Source of the DNA: Erysipelotrichaceae bacterium UBA4808
GTDB lineage: Bacteria; Bacillota_I; Bacilli_A; Erysipelotrichales; Erysipelotrichaceae
Direction: 5' to 3'
DNA: 21,838 nt
Assembly: GCA_002402585.1 (NCBI GenBank)
Contig: DHGC01000051.1
Location: forward strand, 1 to 21,838
Shown here: in pieces, positions 1 to 6,354 of the stretch
Layout of the letters: every line of letters begins with the position of its first letter
How positions within the stretch are numbered: the stretch's first letter is position 1
Made by a program: the position numbers and the translations under genes
The notes under the pieces: model-generated
Databases searched by the model: none
What the model saw: only the letters and a program-made list of their open reading frames with translations
Told to the model about the DNA's origin: nothing

Positions 1-1
1 T

Positions 2-463
2 ACGACAGCGTATACCAATGATTGGTTGAAAGAGATTGGTCATGCATGGAATCTTGCGAGTACGAATGCGGAAGCTTACTATGGTACAACCATACCTGTC
101 ATTTATTCCTCAAACTTCTATGAAAGCAAACGGGAATGGATGATACGTCGTAAAGAAATTCTACTTAAAATCTTCGCAAATCCGGATTTCGCTCAAGCCA
201 TGGTTCGTTTGACCAACAGTGCGAATGATTTGGATGTACGTAAACAACTGCATAAAATCCAGTGTCCTTGCTTGATTGTCGGATGCGAAGAAGATGCAAT
301 CACCCCCCTCAGTCACCAACGTTATCTCCATGAACAAATCAAAGGTTCGCAACTCGTTGTGGTGCCAGGAAGTGGACATGCGTCGATGTATGAAAAACCG
401 ATGTTGTTTAGCAGTTTGGTCCTCGGTTTTGTCCTTTCTGTGAACATCCCTGATGTGGTATAA
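2..463 (+). CDS. Alpha/beta hydrolase, C-terminal part (5' end outside window)
   Basis: The reading frame is open from base 2 to the stop at 461-463, with no stop back to the window edge, so this is the last ~153 residues of a longer protein; an apparent TTG at 26 is probably internal. The C-terminal half has the alpha/beta-hydrolase pattern: a beta strand CLIVGCEED followed by AITP supplies the acid residue, and GSGHASMYEKP supplies the catalytic histidine before the final helix. The nucleophile elbow (GxSxG) would lie upstream and cannot be seen. The family covers esterases, lipases and C-C hydrolases, and the substrate cannot be told. A TetR-family gene starts 21 bases downstream on the same strand, and its promoter overlaps this stop codon. 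The call is secure at superfamily level only. Confidence 0.72.
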   Translation, partial: TTAYTNDWLKEIGHAWNLASTNAEAYYGTTIPVIYSSNFYESKREWMIRRKEILLKIFANPDFAQAMVRLTNSANDLDVRKQLHKIQCPCLIVGCEEDAITPLSHQRYLHEQIKGSQLVVVPGSGHASMYEKPMLFSSLVLGFVLSVNIPDVV

Positions 464-464
464 T
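459..464 (+). promoter_or_regulatory. Candidate -10 box for the TetR-family gene
   Basis: TATAAT at 459-464 overlaps the stop codon of the upstream hydrolase. A start of transcription near 471 would give a leader of about 14 bases carrying the AGGTGA ribosome site at 475-480. No good -35 box is seen (TTTCTG at about 435-440 is weak). Confidence 0.45.
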
Positions 465-484
465 GAGAGCACTAAGGTGATATT

Positions 485-1075
485 TTGAACACACTTGTAA
501 ACTTACCAAAAACAAAGCGCGGACAGGCGACACTCGATCGTATCTGTTCATCTGCGGAACAACTTTTCTTTAAAAAAGGTTATCATGCGACATCGATCAA
601 TGATATCACCTATAAGGCAAAAGTTGCGCCGGGGACTTTTTACATCTATTTTACGGATAAGGTGAGTGTCTACAAGTATCTCTTGATTTCTTACAGTCAT
701 GCGATTCGGATGAACATTGCCAAGGATGTCAAGGGGGTTCATTCGCGTAAGGAAGCTGAGCGAATTGGTTTGAAGAGTTTCTTGACATTCATCAAGGAAC
801 ATCCGCATGTTTATAACATTATTTGGGAATCGCTTTATATCGATAAGAAGCTCTTTATTGAGTATTATACAGAATTTGCGCAGTATTATATTGAGCATAT
901 CCAGAGAGCTCAAGCTGAAGGTCAAATGCGGGACCATGATCCTGAAGTTGTGGCGTATCTTTTGATGGGGGTTTCGAATTTTATTGGTTTGAATTGGATC
1001 ATGTTTAAAGAAACCACTGAATTTGATGATGTGGTGGATAAGGTGATCAAAGCATTGGATGAAGGATTATTCTAA
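485..1075 (+). CDS. TetR/AcrR-family transcriptional regulator
   Basis: The product is a 196-residue DNA-binding regulator, a normal length for TetR repressors. Residues ~13-60 form the TetR HTH domain: the helix LDRICSSAEQLFFKKGYHAT, then SINDITYKAKVAPGTFYIYF, which holds the recognition helix and the conserved G-x-x-Y-x-Y-F type end, followed by a D-K motif. The rest is a helical ligand-binding and dimer domain whose ligand cannot be predicted. The start is TTG at 485, chosen because AGGTGA sits at 475-480 with suitable spacing and no in-frame ATG precedes the HTH. It follows the alpha/beta hydrolase by 21 bases, so it may control that gene or neighbours outside the window. A terminator follows directly. 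The family call is firm; the target is unknown. Confidence 0.9.
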   Translation: MNTLVNLPKTKRGQATLDRICSSAEQLFFKKGYHATSINDITYKAKVAPGTFYIYFTDKVSVYKYLLISYSHAIRMNIAKDVKGVHSRKEAERIGLKSFLTFIKEHPHVYNIIWESLYIDKKLFIEYYTEFAQYYIEHIQRAQAEGQMRDHDPEVVAYLLMGVSNFIGLNWIMFKETTEFDDVVDKVIKALDEGLF

Positions 1076-1097
1076 AAGGTGAGTTCACCTTTTTTTC
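1074..1097 (+). terminator. Intrinsic terminator after the TetR gene
   Basis: The stem AAAGGTG/CACCTTT with loop AGTT is followed by a run of T. It begins inside the TetR stop codon. Its T-tract overlaps the possible -35 region of the next gene. Confidence 0.8.
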
Positions 1098-1123
1098 ACT
1101 GTTAAATGATTTTGTATTATAAT
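1095..1123 (+). promoter_or_regulatory. Promoter of maf, placed at the start codon
   Basis: TTCACT at 1095-1100, a 17-base spacer and a perfect TATAAT at 1118-1123 form a promoter. The last base of the -10 box is only six bases before the maf ATG at 1130, so transcription would begin at or next to the start codon. Confidence 0.55.
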
Positions 1124-1129
1124 TGAGCT

Positions 1130-1696
1130 ATGCAAAAACACTATATTTTGGCAAGCCAAAGCCCACGTCGTCGGGAACTCTTGAATTTAATGGGGATACC
1201 CTTTACGACTGTGAATCCAAATGTTGAGGAAACCATCGATCCTGATTACCCGTTAGAAACAGCCATTGAAAAATTGGCGTTGCTCAAGGCTCAAGAGGTA
1301 TTGACACGGCATCCTGAGGCCAACATTATTTCAGCGGATACAATCGTCGTATGTGAGAATGAGGTTATGGGGAAACCGATTGACGAAGTGGATGCGCTGT
1401 TGATGTTAAAGAAGTTGTCTGGTCGTAAACATGAAGTGATTACGGGGGTATGTTTATTGAATCAGAATAAGTCGATTTGTTTTCATTCTAAAACATTGGT
1501 TGAGTTCTATCCGTATGATGAAGAGTTTGTAAAGGCTTATGTACATTCAAAGGTACCTATGGATAAAGCGGGAGCGTATGGAATACAGGATAAAGGTGCG
1601 TTGTTGATCAAGGGAATCGAAGGGGATTTCTATACGGTCATGGGTCTACCGATTGCGATGTTGTATCAAAATCTGGAAGATTTCAATAAAGAATAA
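1130..1696 (+). CDS. maf: Maf-family nucleotide pyrophosphatase
   Basis: Maf proteins hydrolyse non-canonical or regular nucleoside triphosphates (dTTP, UTP and modified forms) to the monophosphate plus pyrophosphate, acting as house-cleaning enzymes; some arrest septation when overexpressed. The 188-residue length fits. Visible family motifs are ASQSPRRRELL at residues 8-18, SADTIV near 68-73, GKPID near 82, SGRKHEVITGV near 97 and the C-terminal AGAYGIQDKGALLIKGIEG. The ATG at 1130 is right for the family N-terminus, but no Shine-Dalgarno sequence precedes it and a TATAAT lies only six bases upstream, pointing to a leaderless or nearly leaderless transcript. It stands alone between terminators. 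The YhdE-type (dTTP/UTP) subfamily is likely from the overall motif set, though not proven. Confidence 0.93.
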   Translation: MQKHYILASQSPRRRELLNLMGIPFTTVNPNVEETIDPDYPLETAIEKLALLKAQEVLTRHPEANIISADTIVVCENEVMGKPIDEVDALLMLKKLSGRKHEVITGVCLLNQNKSICFHSKTLVEFYPYDEEFVKAYVHSKVPMDKAGAYGIQDKGALLIKGIEGDFYTVMGLPIAMLYQNLEDFNKE

Positions 1697-1707
1697 TGAA
1701 ATAAATG

Positions 1708-1735
1708 AAGCGATTGCGTAAGCAATGGCTTTTTT
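1708..1735 (+). terminator. Intrinsic terminator after maf
   Basis: The stem AAGCGATTGC/GCAATGGCTT has one G-G mismatch and loop GTAA, and is followed by TTTTTT. A second weaker hairpin (AAAAAGCA 1738-1745 with TGCTTTTT 1766-1773) follows and overlaps the tRNA promoter. Confidence 0.75.
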
Positions 1736-1755
1736 ATAAAAAGCAGCCAAAATTC

Positions 1756-1784
1756 TTGCATTATATGCTTTTTTTGAGTATTAT
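1756..1784 (+). promoter_or_regulatory. Promoter of tRNA-Thr
   Basis: TTGCAT at 1756-1761 and TATTAT at 1779-1784 are separated by exactly 17 bases. Transcription would begin about five bases before the tRNA 5' end. Confidence 0.6.
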
Positions 1785-1795
1785 ATTTAGGCAAC

Positions 1796-1869
1796 GCCAT
1801 CATAGTTCAATGGTAAAATAGAGCAATGGTAATGCTCAGCTCCGAGTTCGATTCTCGGTGATGGCACCA
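1796..1869 (+). tRNA. tRNA-Thr (anticodon GGT)
   Basis: A full cloverleaf can be drawn. The acceptor is GCCATCA with TGATGGC, the anticodon stem GAGCA/TGCTC encloses loop ATGGTAA with anticodon GGT, and the T stem CCGAG/CTCGG encloses loop TTCGATT. The discriminator is A and CCA is encoded at 1867-1869. The D stem is weak: GTTC pairs with AAAT, leaving a C-A mismatch and a G-T wobble. It is a single gene between two terminators. The anticodon decodes ACC and ACT. Confidence 0.9.
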
Positions 1870-1880
1870 GTTGAGAACAG

Positions 1881-1907
1881 AAACCTTCAGAAATGGAGGT
1901 TTTATTT
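1881..1907 (+). terminator. Terminator after tRNA-Thr
   Basis: The stem AAACCTTC/GGAGGTTT (one G-T wobble) with loop AGAAAT is followed by TTTATTTT. The rest of the gap up to the next promoter (about 1908-2060) holds nothing I can support. Confidence 0.7.
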
Positions 1908-2066
1908 TGATATTTTAATGTTTTAGGTTCTTAGCTTTCTTATAGGTGTTCAATTATTTCATCTGTTTGAAGTATGAAACGATGTTTTATTGTCCCTGAG
2001 TTAATTGACACAATCATGAAACGACTGAGCAATCTACCTTAGTTAAAATAGAACTTCTAGAATCAA

Positions 2067-2075
2067 TGTTATAAT
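2067..2075 (+). promoter_or_regulatory. Extended -10 promoter of the HAD phosphatase gene
   Basis: TGTTATAAT matches the extended -10 consensus perfectly, without a convincing -35. The inverted repeat TAGAA-C-TTCTA at 2049-2059 sits just upstream and could be an operator. The predicted leader is only about ten bases and consists of little more than the ribosome site (GAGAGG at 2080-2085). Confidence 0.6.
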
Positions 2076-2090
2076 GCATGAGAGGTAATT

Positions 2091-2924
2091 ATGATTGTAA
2101 AAGCGATAATTTTGGATATTGACGGGACACTTCTGAACCATCAAAAGCTGATTACAGAACGCACGAAACACGCGTTGATGACTGCACAAGCGAAAGGTAT
2201 CAAAATTGTTCTGGCATCGGGTCGACCTACGCGTGGGATGATGAAATTAGTACATGAACTAGAAATGGATAAACACCATGGTTTGGTGGTTTCGTACAAT
2301 GGCGCAAGTGTCGTGGATTGTGAAACCAATGAAATCATATACAACCAAGCGATGAGCATTGACGAAGCCAAAGCGGTATTGAGACACATGAAGAACTTTG
2401 ACGTCATGCCCATGTTTGGTGTTGGGGATACGATGATGGTGGATAATGTATATGGGAATGAAATCTCATGGAATGGTCGAACATGGAATGCCGTGGAGTA
2501 TGAAGCACGTGGGAATAATTATCGTCTCTGTGAACCTGAACATTTATGGGATGCGGTTAAAGCGCCTGTAAATAAGATCTTGGTTGCTGGAGATCCCCAA
2601 TATCTTTTGAATCACTACAAAGCGATGGCTGAGCCTTTTGTTGGTAGATTGAATTCCATGTTTACAGCGGCTTTTTATTATGAGTTCACTGCAAATGGGA
2701 TTGATAAAGTAAATGCTTTGCATGAGAGTTTAGTTAAGATGGGTATTGAAGCACATGAAACCATTGCCTTTGGGGATGGACACAATGATCTTTCGATTAT
2801 TAGGTTTGCGGGTTTAGGGGTTGCGATGGCGAATGCGGTGGATGACTTGAAACAAGCTGCAGATGAAGTCACCTTATCCAATGATGAGGATGGTATTGCT
2901 GTAGTTGTAGAGCGCTATCTATAA
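2091..2924 (+). CDS. Cof-type HAD-superfamily phosphatase
   Basis: The 277-residue protein belongs to the HAD IIB (Cof/YkrA-like) phosphatases, which dephosphorylate small sugar phosphates, FMN or pyridoxal phosphate in the cytoplasm. Motif I is DIDGT with nucleophile D9 and acid/base D11; motif II is the S/T in LASGRP (residues 41-46); motif III is K206 in GIDKVNAL; motif IV is GDGHND at 228-233 with metal-binding D229 and D233. The cap lies between motifs II and III (about residues 85-190), as expected for type IIB. The ATG at 2091 has GAGAGG nine bases upstream. It has its own promoter and terminator, so it is monocistronic. The real substrate cannot be read from sequence because these enzymes are promiscuous. 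Confidence 0.9.
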   Translation: MIVKAIILDIDGTLLNHQKLITERTKHALMTAQAKGIKIVLASGRPTRGMMKLVHELEMDKHHGLVVSYNGASVVDCETNEIIYNQAMSIDEAKAVLRHMKNFDVMPMFGVGDTMMVDNVYGNEISWNGRTWNAVEYEARGNNYRLCEPEHLWDAVKAPVNKILVAGDPQYLLNHYKAMAEPFVGRLNSMFTAAFYYEFTANGIDKVNALHESLVKMGIEAHETIAFGDGHNDLSIIRFAGLGVAMANAVDDLKQAADEVTLSNDEDGIAVVVERYL

Positions 2925-2942
2925 CGGACGATGTCCGTTTTT
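2923..2942 (+). terminator. Intrinsic terminator after the HAD gene
   Basis: The stem AACGGAC/GTCCGTT with loop GAT runs into a short T-tract. It overlaps the stop codon. Confidence 0.75.
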
Positions 2943-2956
2943 AATGGGACGTTTCA

Positions 2957-2985
2957 TTGAGACTTAAGCCTAAACTTTGTATAAT
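2957..2985 (+). promoter_or_regulatory. Sigma-A-type promoter of the nucleotidyltransferase-ADH operon
   Basis: TTGAGA at 2957-2962, a 17-base spacer and TATAAT at 2980-2985 form a near-consensus promoter. It shows that the in-frame TTG at 2957 cannot be the start codon of the following gene, since it lies in the -35 box. Confidence 0.8.
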
Positions 2986-3007
2986 GAATAAAGCGAGGAA
3001 GATAAAC

Positions 3008-3925
3008 ATGAATAAAGTAAGTTTGGTTATTTTAGCGGCAGGAATGGGTAGCCGTTATGGTGGTTTAAAACAGATTGATACCGTCGGAAACAATGGTGAA
3101 AGTATTATTGATTTTACAATTTACGATGCGATCAAAGCAGGGTTTTCGAAGGTTTATCTCATCATTCGAAAGGAACATGAGTTAGCGTTCGAACAGTCTT
3201 TGGTTCGTCATATCCGTCCCTTCGTGGAAGTAGAATATGTCTTCCAAGATAAAGACGATCTTCCTGAAGGTTTTGTATGTCCTGAAGGTCGTGAGAAGCC
3301 TTGGGGGACGACCCATGCGTTGTGGGCATGTCGTAAGCAAGTAAAAGAAGCATTCATGATTTGCAATGCGGATGATTACTATGGTAAAGATGCGTTTGCA
3401 AGTATGTTTAATTTCTTACAGACAACGGTAGATGATCAAAATTATTCAATGGTGGGGTATCGTTTGCGCAATACCTTGTCCGATTCTGGCACAGTATCCC
3501 GTGGTGTCTGTGAAATCAAGAACGATCAGTTGGACAAAATCGTTGAGATTGCGAAGATCAAACGTGAAGGCAATGATATCGTGTATCTAAATACAAGCGA
3601 TGTTTGGGAAGCTCTTCCTTATGAGAGTTTAGTTTCGATGAATTTCTGGGGGTTCACACCGAATGTGTTTGCTTTAGCAGAAAAGCAATTCATTAAGTTC
3701 TTGAAGCGTGACTTGGAAAGTAATCCAATGAAGCGTGAACATGTCATTCCAACGATGGTTGGAGAGACGTTGCATCAGGATTATAAACTTCATGTCTTGG
3801 CGTCTGAGAATACGTGGTTTGGTGTGACTTATCAAGAAGATAAGCCGTATGTGGTCAAGCAATTTGAAGCATTTAAACAAGAGGGTATTTATCCGTTTAA
3901 TCTATGGGAGGTAAAGGGTGAATAA
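3008..3925 (+). CDS. Sugar-nucleotidyltransferase-like protein (NTP_transferase fold)
   Basis: The protein is probably an NDP-sugar pyrophosphorylase-like enzyme that joins a sugar phosphate or similar group to an NTP. Taking ATG 3008 gives 305 residues; GAGGAAG at 2995-3001 is its ribosome site and a promoter ends at 2985, so an upstream in-frame start at 2957 is excluded. The N-terminal signature LAAGMGSRYGGLKQ (residues 9-22) is the nucleotide-binding loop, GTTHALWA is a second substrate loop, and CNADDYYG supplies the metal-binding aspartates. The C-terminal third is not a recognisable hexapeptide-repeat domain. Its stop overlaps the next gene by eight bases, implying coupled translation with the alcohol dehydrogenase. 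Fold and general reaction are well supported; base and sugar specificity are unknown. Confidence 0.82.
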   Translation: MNKVSLVILAAGMGSRYGGLKQIDTVGNNGESIIDFTIYDAIKAGFSKVYLIIRKEHELAFEQSLVRHIRPFVEVEYVFQDKDDLPEGFVCPEGREKPWGTTHALWACRKQVKEAFMICNADDYYGKDAFASMFNFLQTTVDDQNYSMVGYRLRNTLSDSGTVSRGVCEIKNDQLDKIVEIAKIKREGNDIVYLNTSDVWEALPYESLVSMNFWGFTPNVFALAEKQFIKFLKRDLESNPMKREHVIPTMVGETLHQDYKLHVLASENTWFGVTYQEDKPYVVKQFEAFKQEGIYPFNLWEVKGE

Positions 3926-5096
3926 TTTTACATTTTATAATCCGGCACGGATTGTTTTTGGTAAAGATACCGAAACACAAGTTGGAGAACTCACAAAAGC
4001 TTTTGGTTCTAAAGTCTTGGTTCACTATGGTGGGCAATCGGCTAAGGCGAGTGGTTTATTGGATCGTGTTTTAAAATCATTGAATGATGCGGATATGACC
4101 GTTTATGAATTAGGCGGTGTCAAACCCAATCCTCGCGTAAGTTTGGTAAAAGAAGGCATTGAACTCTGTAAAAAAGAAAAGATCGATGTGATCTTGGCTG
4201 TTGGTGGTGGGAGTGTCATCGATAGCGCCAAAGGAATCGCTTTGGGTGCATTGATGGACGAGGATGTTTGGGACTATTATTTGTATGGGAAGACGGTTGA
4301 GAAGGTGCTTCCTTTGGGTGTCGTTTTAACAATTCCGGCAGCAGGCAGTGAATCTTCCACAAGCTCTGTCTTAACGGATGATGAAAGTTTGATCAAACGT
4401 GGTTTAGGTTCACCTTTATTCATTCCTAAGTTTGCGATCATCAATCCTAAACTCCATATGACGCTTCCTGCATTCCAGACAGCGTGTGGTATCGTTGATA
4501 TGACAGCACATTTATTAGAACGTTACTTCACGCAAGGGGAACACAATGATTTGACGGATCGCTTGATTGAAGCCAATATCAAGGCAATCATCAATAATGC
4601 ACCTATCGTTATGCAGGAACCGAAAAACTATGATGCACGCGCGGAAATCGCGTTCTGTGGCACTTTGGCTCACAATGGACTCTTCAGTGTTGGTCGTGTT
4701 GGGGATTGGGCAAGTCATTCAATTGAACATGAATTGTCCGCTAAATACGATATCGCACACGGTGCAGGCTTAGCCATGATCATTCCTTGGTGGATGCGTC
4801 ATGTCTATACTGAAGGTGTTTATAAGTTTGTACAATTTGCACAACGTGTCTTCGATGTGCAAATGGATGCTCGTTATCCAGAAGCAATTGCGTTGGAAGG
4901 CATTCGTCGATTGGAAATGTTCTTCCAATCCTTAGATCTTGAGACCGATACAACGTCTTTGCCGATTGATGAAATGGTCATTGATGAGATGACCGATAAG
5001 ATCTTTGTGGCGCGCACCAGTGACACGCTGGGTTTCTTTAAACCTTTGACGAAGGAAGACATCAAACAAATCTATCGCTTAGCGAACAAACAGTGA
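3918..5096 (+). CDS. Iron-containing alcohol dehydrogenase (butanol dehydrogenase/YqhD-like)
   Basis: This is a 392-residue NAD(P)H-dependent alcohol/aldehyde oxidoreductase of the group III family. FYNPARIVFG opens the protein, AVGGGSVIDSAKGIA (residues 94-108) is the dinucleotide-binding glycine loop, and the metal ligands appear as D194 and H198 in VDMTAHLLERYF, H267 in WASHSIEHEL and H281 in DIAHGAGLAMI, so the site looks intact. It starts with GTG at 3918, inside the preceding gene, with GGGAGG at 3906-3911. It is the second gene of a two-gene operon closed by a strong terminator. Closest in style to the Bacillus butanol dehydrogenases and E. coli YqhD. Role is uncertain: fermentation, aldehyde detoxification or a step linked to the nucleotidyltransferase product. 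Confidence 0.92.
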   Translation: MNNFTFYNPARIVFGKDTETQVGELTKAFGSKVLVHYGGQSAKASGLLDRVLKSLNDADMTVYELGGVKPNPRVSLVKEGIELCKKEKIDVILAVGGGSVIDSAKGIALGALMDEDVWDYYLYGKTVEKVLPLGVVLTIPAAGSESSTSSVLTDDESLIKRGLGSPLFIPKFAIINPKLHMTLPAFQTACGIVDMTAHLLERYFTQGEHNDLTDRLIEANIKAIINNAPIVMQEPKNYDARAEIAFCGTLAHNGLFSVGRVGDWASHSIEHELSAKYDIAHGAGLAMIIPWWMRHVYTEGVYKFVQFAQRVFDVQMDARYPEAIALEGIRRLEMFFQSLDLETDTTSLPIDEMVIDEMTDKIFVARTSDTLGFFKPLTKEDIKQIYRLANKQ

Positions 5097-5155
5097 ATTA
5101 AAAATTTAGTTCTAAAATAAATTGACGTTTTAGAATAAGACATCGAAAAAACATC

Positions 5156-5197
5156 AAAATGATATGCCACCAACAATAAGTCGCATATCATTTTTGT
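5156..5197 (+). terminator. Strong intrinsic terminator after the alcohol dehydrogenase
   Basis: A perfect 12-bp stem, AAAATGATATGC (5156-5167) with GCATATCATTTT (5183-5194), is followed by T. The near-symmetric A and T flanks could let it work on both strands. Confidence 0.8.
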
Positions 5198-5238
5198 TAT
5201 GTGAACATCGAAATTAAACAAAGGGCATGTAACCTGTA

Positions 5239-5247
5239 TGATATAAT
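5239..5247 (+). promoter_or_regulatory. Extended -10 promoter of the nucleosidase gene
   Basis: TGATATAAT at 5239-5247 is a perfect extended -10 without a convincing -35. Transcription would start near 5254 and give a leader of about 88 bases, much longer than elsewhere in the window. Confidence 0.55.
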
Positions 5248-5260
5248 TTCAAATATCGGA

Positions 5261-5273
5261 TTTGGCAGCCAAA
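5261..5273 (+). promoter_or_regulatory. Palindrome TTTGGCAGCCAAA in the nucleosidase leader
   Basis: This is a perfect 13-base inverted repeat with a single central base, lying just after the predicted transcription start. It could be a repressor operator. As RNA it could fold as a five-pair hairpin with loop CAG. Confidence 0.4.
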
Positions 5274-5341
5274 CATAAAAGTCGTTAGAGAATATCATGA
5301 TCAAAAACTTATGACTGATTGAGAAACTGGGGGAGAGCAGT

Positions 5342-6037
5342 ATGATAAAACTTGGTATCGTTGGACCATCTGAAAGCGAAATAATGCCTTTTATACGTAA
5401 ATTATCAAGTGTAAGTGTAACTGAATATGCAATGTTAAAATTTCATTCAGGCATTTATGAAGGAATTAGCGTGGTGTCCTTATATTCTGGTGTATGCAAA
5501 GTAAATGTGGCAATAGCCACGCAACTTTTGATTACTAGATATAATGTTACACATGTAATTCTTACCGGTGTTGCTGGCGCGATAAAGTGTAATCTAAATA
5601 TTGGAGATATCATTATTGCGAGTGAAATCGCATATCATGACGTTGAACCTGAAATACTAACAGATTATCATCCTTGGATGAAAAGTAATTATTTCTTGAC
5701 AGATTCAGAACTATTAAAAATGTGTGAGACCATTGCAAATTCTTCTATAAAATCTAGCAACTACTACTTTGGAAGGATTATCACAGGTGAGTCATTTATC
5801 ACAGAGCATGAAAGAGATGCCCTAATTAGAAAATTTGATCCACTTTGTGTTGATATGGAAAGTGCTAGTGTTGCTCATACGTGTTTTGTGAACAGCATTC
5901 CATTCATTGTAATCCGATCGATATCTGATCATGCAGACGAGAATGGATCAAGTTTATTTGAAGATAATGTTGAGCATTCATCATTGAACGCACTGAACTT
6001 TGTTGAAGAACTTATATCGAGGTTTAAGAATTTGTGA
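5342..6037 (+). CDS. MTA/SAH nucleosidase-like protein (PNP/UDP phosphorylase fold)
   Basis: The 231 residues resemble 5'-methylthioadenosine/S-adenosylhomocysteine nucleosidase, which releases adenine in methionine salvage and autoinducer-2 routes. The opening MIKLGIVGPSESE places E13 where E. coli MtnN has catalytic E12; GVAGA (76-80), GDIIIASEIAYHD (88-100), GESFI (149-153), VDMESASVAH (E173, ribose binding) and IRSISDHAD (D196, the general acid) follow in family order. ATG 5342 has GGGGGAG about seven bases upstream. Codon use differs from the neighbours: of seven arginines, five are AGA or AGG, while flanking genes use mostly CGT, and the gene is visibly richer in A+T. It is monocistronic between two hairpins, suggesting transfer. 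A close relative within the nucleoside phosphorylase superfamily cannot be excluded. Confidence 0.85.
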   Translation: MIKLGIVGPSESEIMPFIRKLSSVSVTEYAMLKFHSGIYEGISVVSLYSGVCKVNVAIATQLLITRYNVTHVILTGVAGAIKCNLNIGDIIIASEIAYHDVEPEILTDYHPWMKSNYFLTDSELLKMCETIANSSIKSSNYYFGRIITGESFITEHERDALIRKFDPLCVDMESASVAHTCFVNSIPFIVIRSISDHADENGSSLFEDNVEHSSLNALNFVEELISRFKNL

Positions 6038-6042
6038 AGTTG

Positions 6043-6078
6043 AAAGCATTTAGACTACTCAGTCAAAATGCTTTTTGT
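6043..6078 (+). terminator. Intrinsic terminator after the nucleosidase
   Basis: The outer stem AAAGCATTT/AAATGCTTT and inner stem GACT/AGTC enclose a loop ACTC, and TTTTT follows. This is well formed and immediately downstream of the stop. Confidence 0.8.
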
Positions 6079-6132
6079 TTGAAAAGTAAAGCTTTATTAA
6101 GCTTGAAACAAATACTAATTCCACGTTAGTGT

Positions 6133-6158
6133 TTAAAAAAAAGAGCAACTTGGCTCTT
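6133..6158 (-). terminator. Intrinsic terminator of the minus-strand TraB-microprotein transcript
   Basis: Read on the minus strand, AAGAGC-CAAGTT-GCTCTT is followed by eight T. It lies about 90 bases beyond the microprotein stop and faces the nucleosidase terminator, so the two convergent units are insulated. Confidence 0.78.
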
Positions 6159-6249
6159 AAACGAATGTTATGATCTCATTTAATTAAATAATAATTTATG
6201 AGAGATTATGATTCCATTAATCGATACTTGAAAAAACATTAAGTGTTGT

Positions 6250-6342
6250 TTATTGTCGTTTAATCACAACCATCATCACAACGATGAGGAGGACGAAGGC
6301 TAAGGCGGTTAATCCAACAAAAAATAGGAAGGACATTGTCAT
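6250..6342 (-). CDS. 30-residue single-pass membrane microprotein
   Basis: An uncatalogued small frame of 31 codons including the stop. ATG lies at 6342-6340 and TAA at 6252-6250. AAGGAG at 6355-6350 lies seven bases upstream, an excellent ribosome site that overlaps the stop codon of the TraB-family gene, so translation is probably coupled. The product starts MTMSFLFFVG, continues as an almost uninterrupted hydrophobic helix (LTALAFVLLIVVMMVV) and ends in IKRQ. The basic tail after the helix predicts an N-out, C-in single-pass membrane protein. It is co-transcribed with the TraB-family membrane protein, and a terminator follows. I do not recognise a family. A role as a small partner or modulator of the TraB protein is inference from context only. 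Confidence 0.72.
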   Translation of the reverse strand: MTMSFLFFVGLTALAFVLLIVVMMVVIKRQ

Positions 6343-6354
6343 ACATTTTCTCCT

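Noticed and set aside
1738..1773. Second hairpin AAAAAGCA/TGCTTTTT after maf
   Set aside because: The loop is about 20 bases, and the segment overlaps a better-supported tRNA promoter, so it is not listed as a separate terminator.
1940..2017. 25-codon minus-strand frame in the gap after tRNA-Thr
   Set aside because: There is no ribosome site and a stop lies a few codons upstream in frame. It could be the tail of a decayed gene, but nothing supports that.
2957..3007. Upstream TTG start for the nucleotidyltransferase (322 residues)
   Set aside because: This TTG lies in the -35 box of the gene's own promoter. ATG 3008 has a ribosome site and begins directly at the conserved fold.
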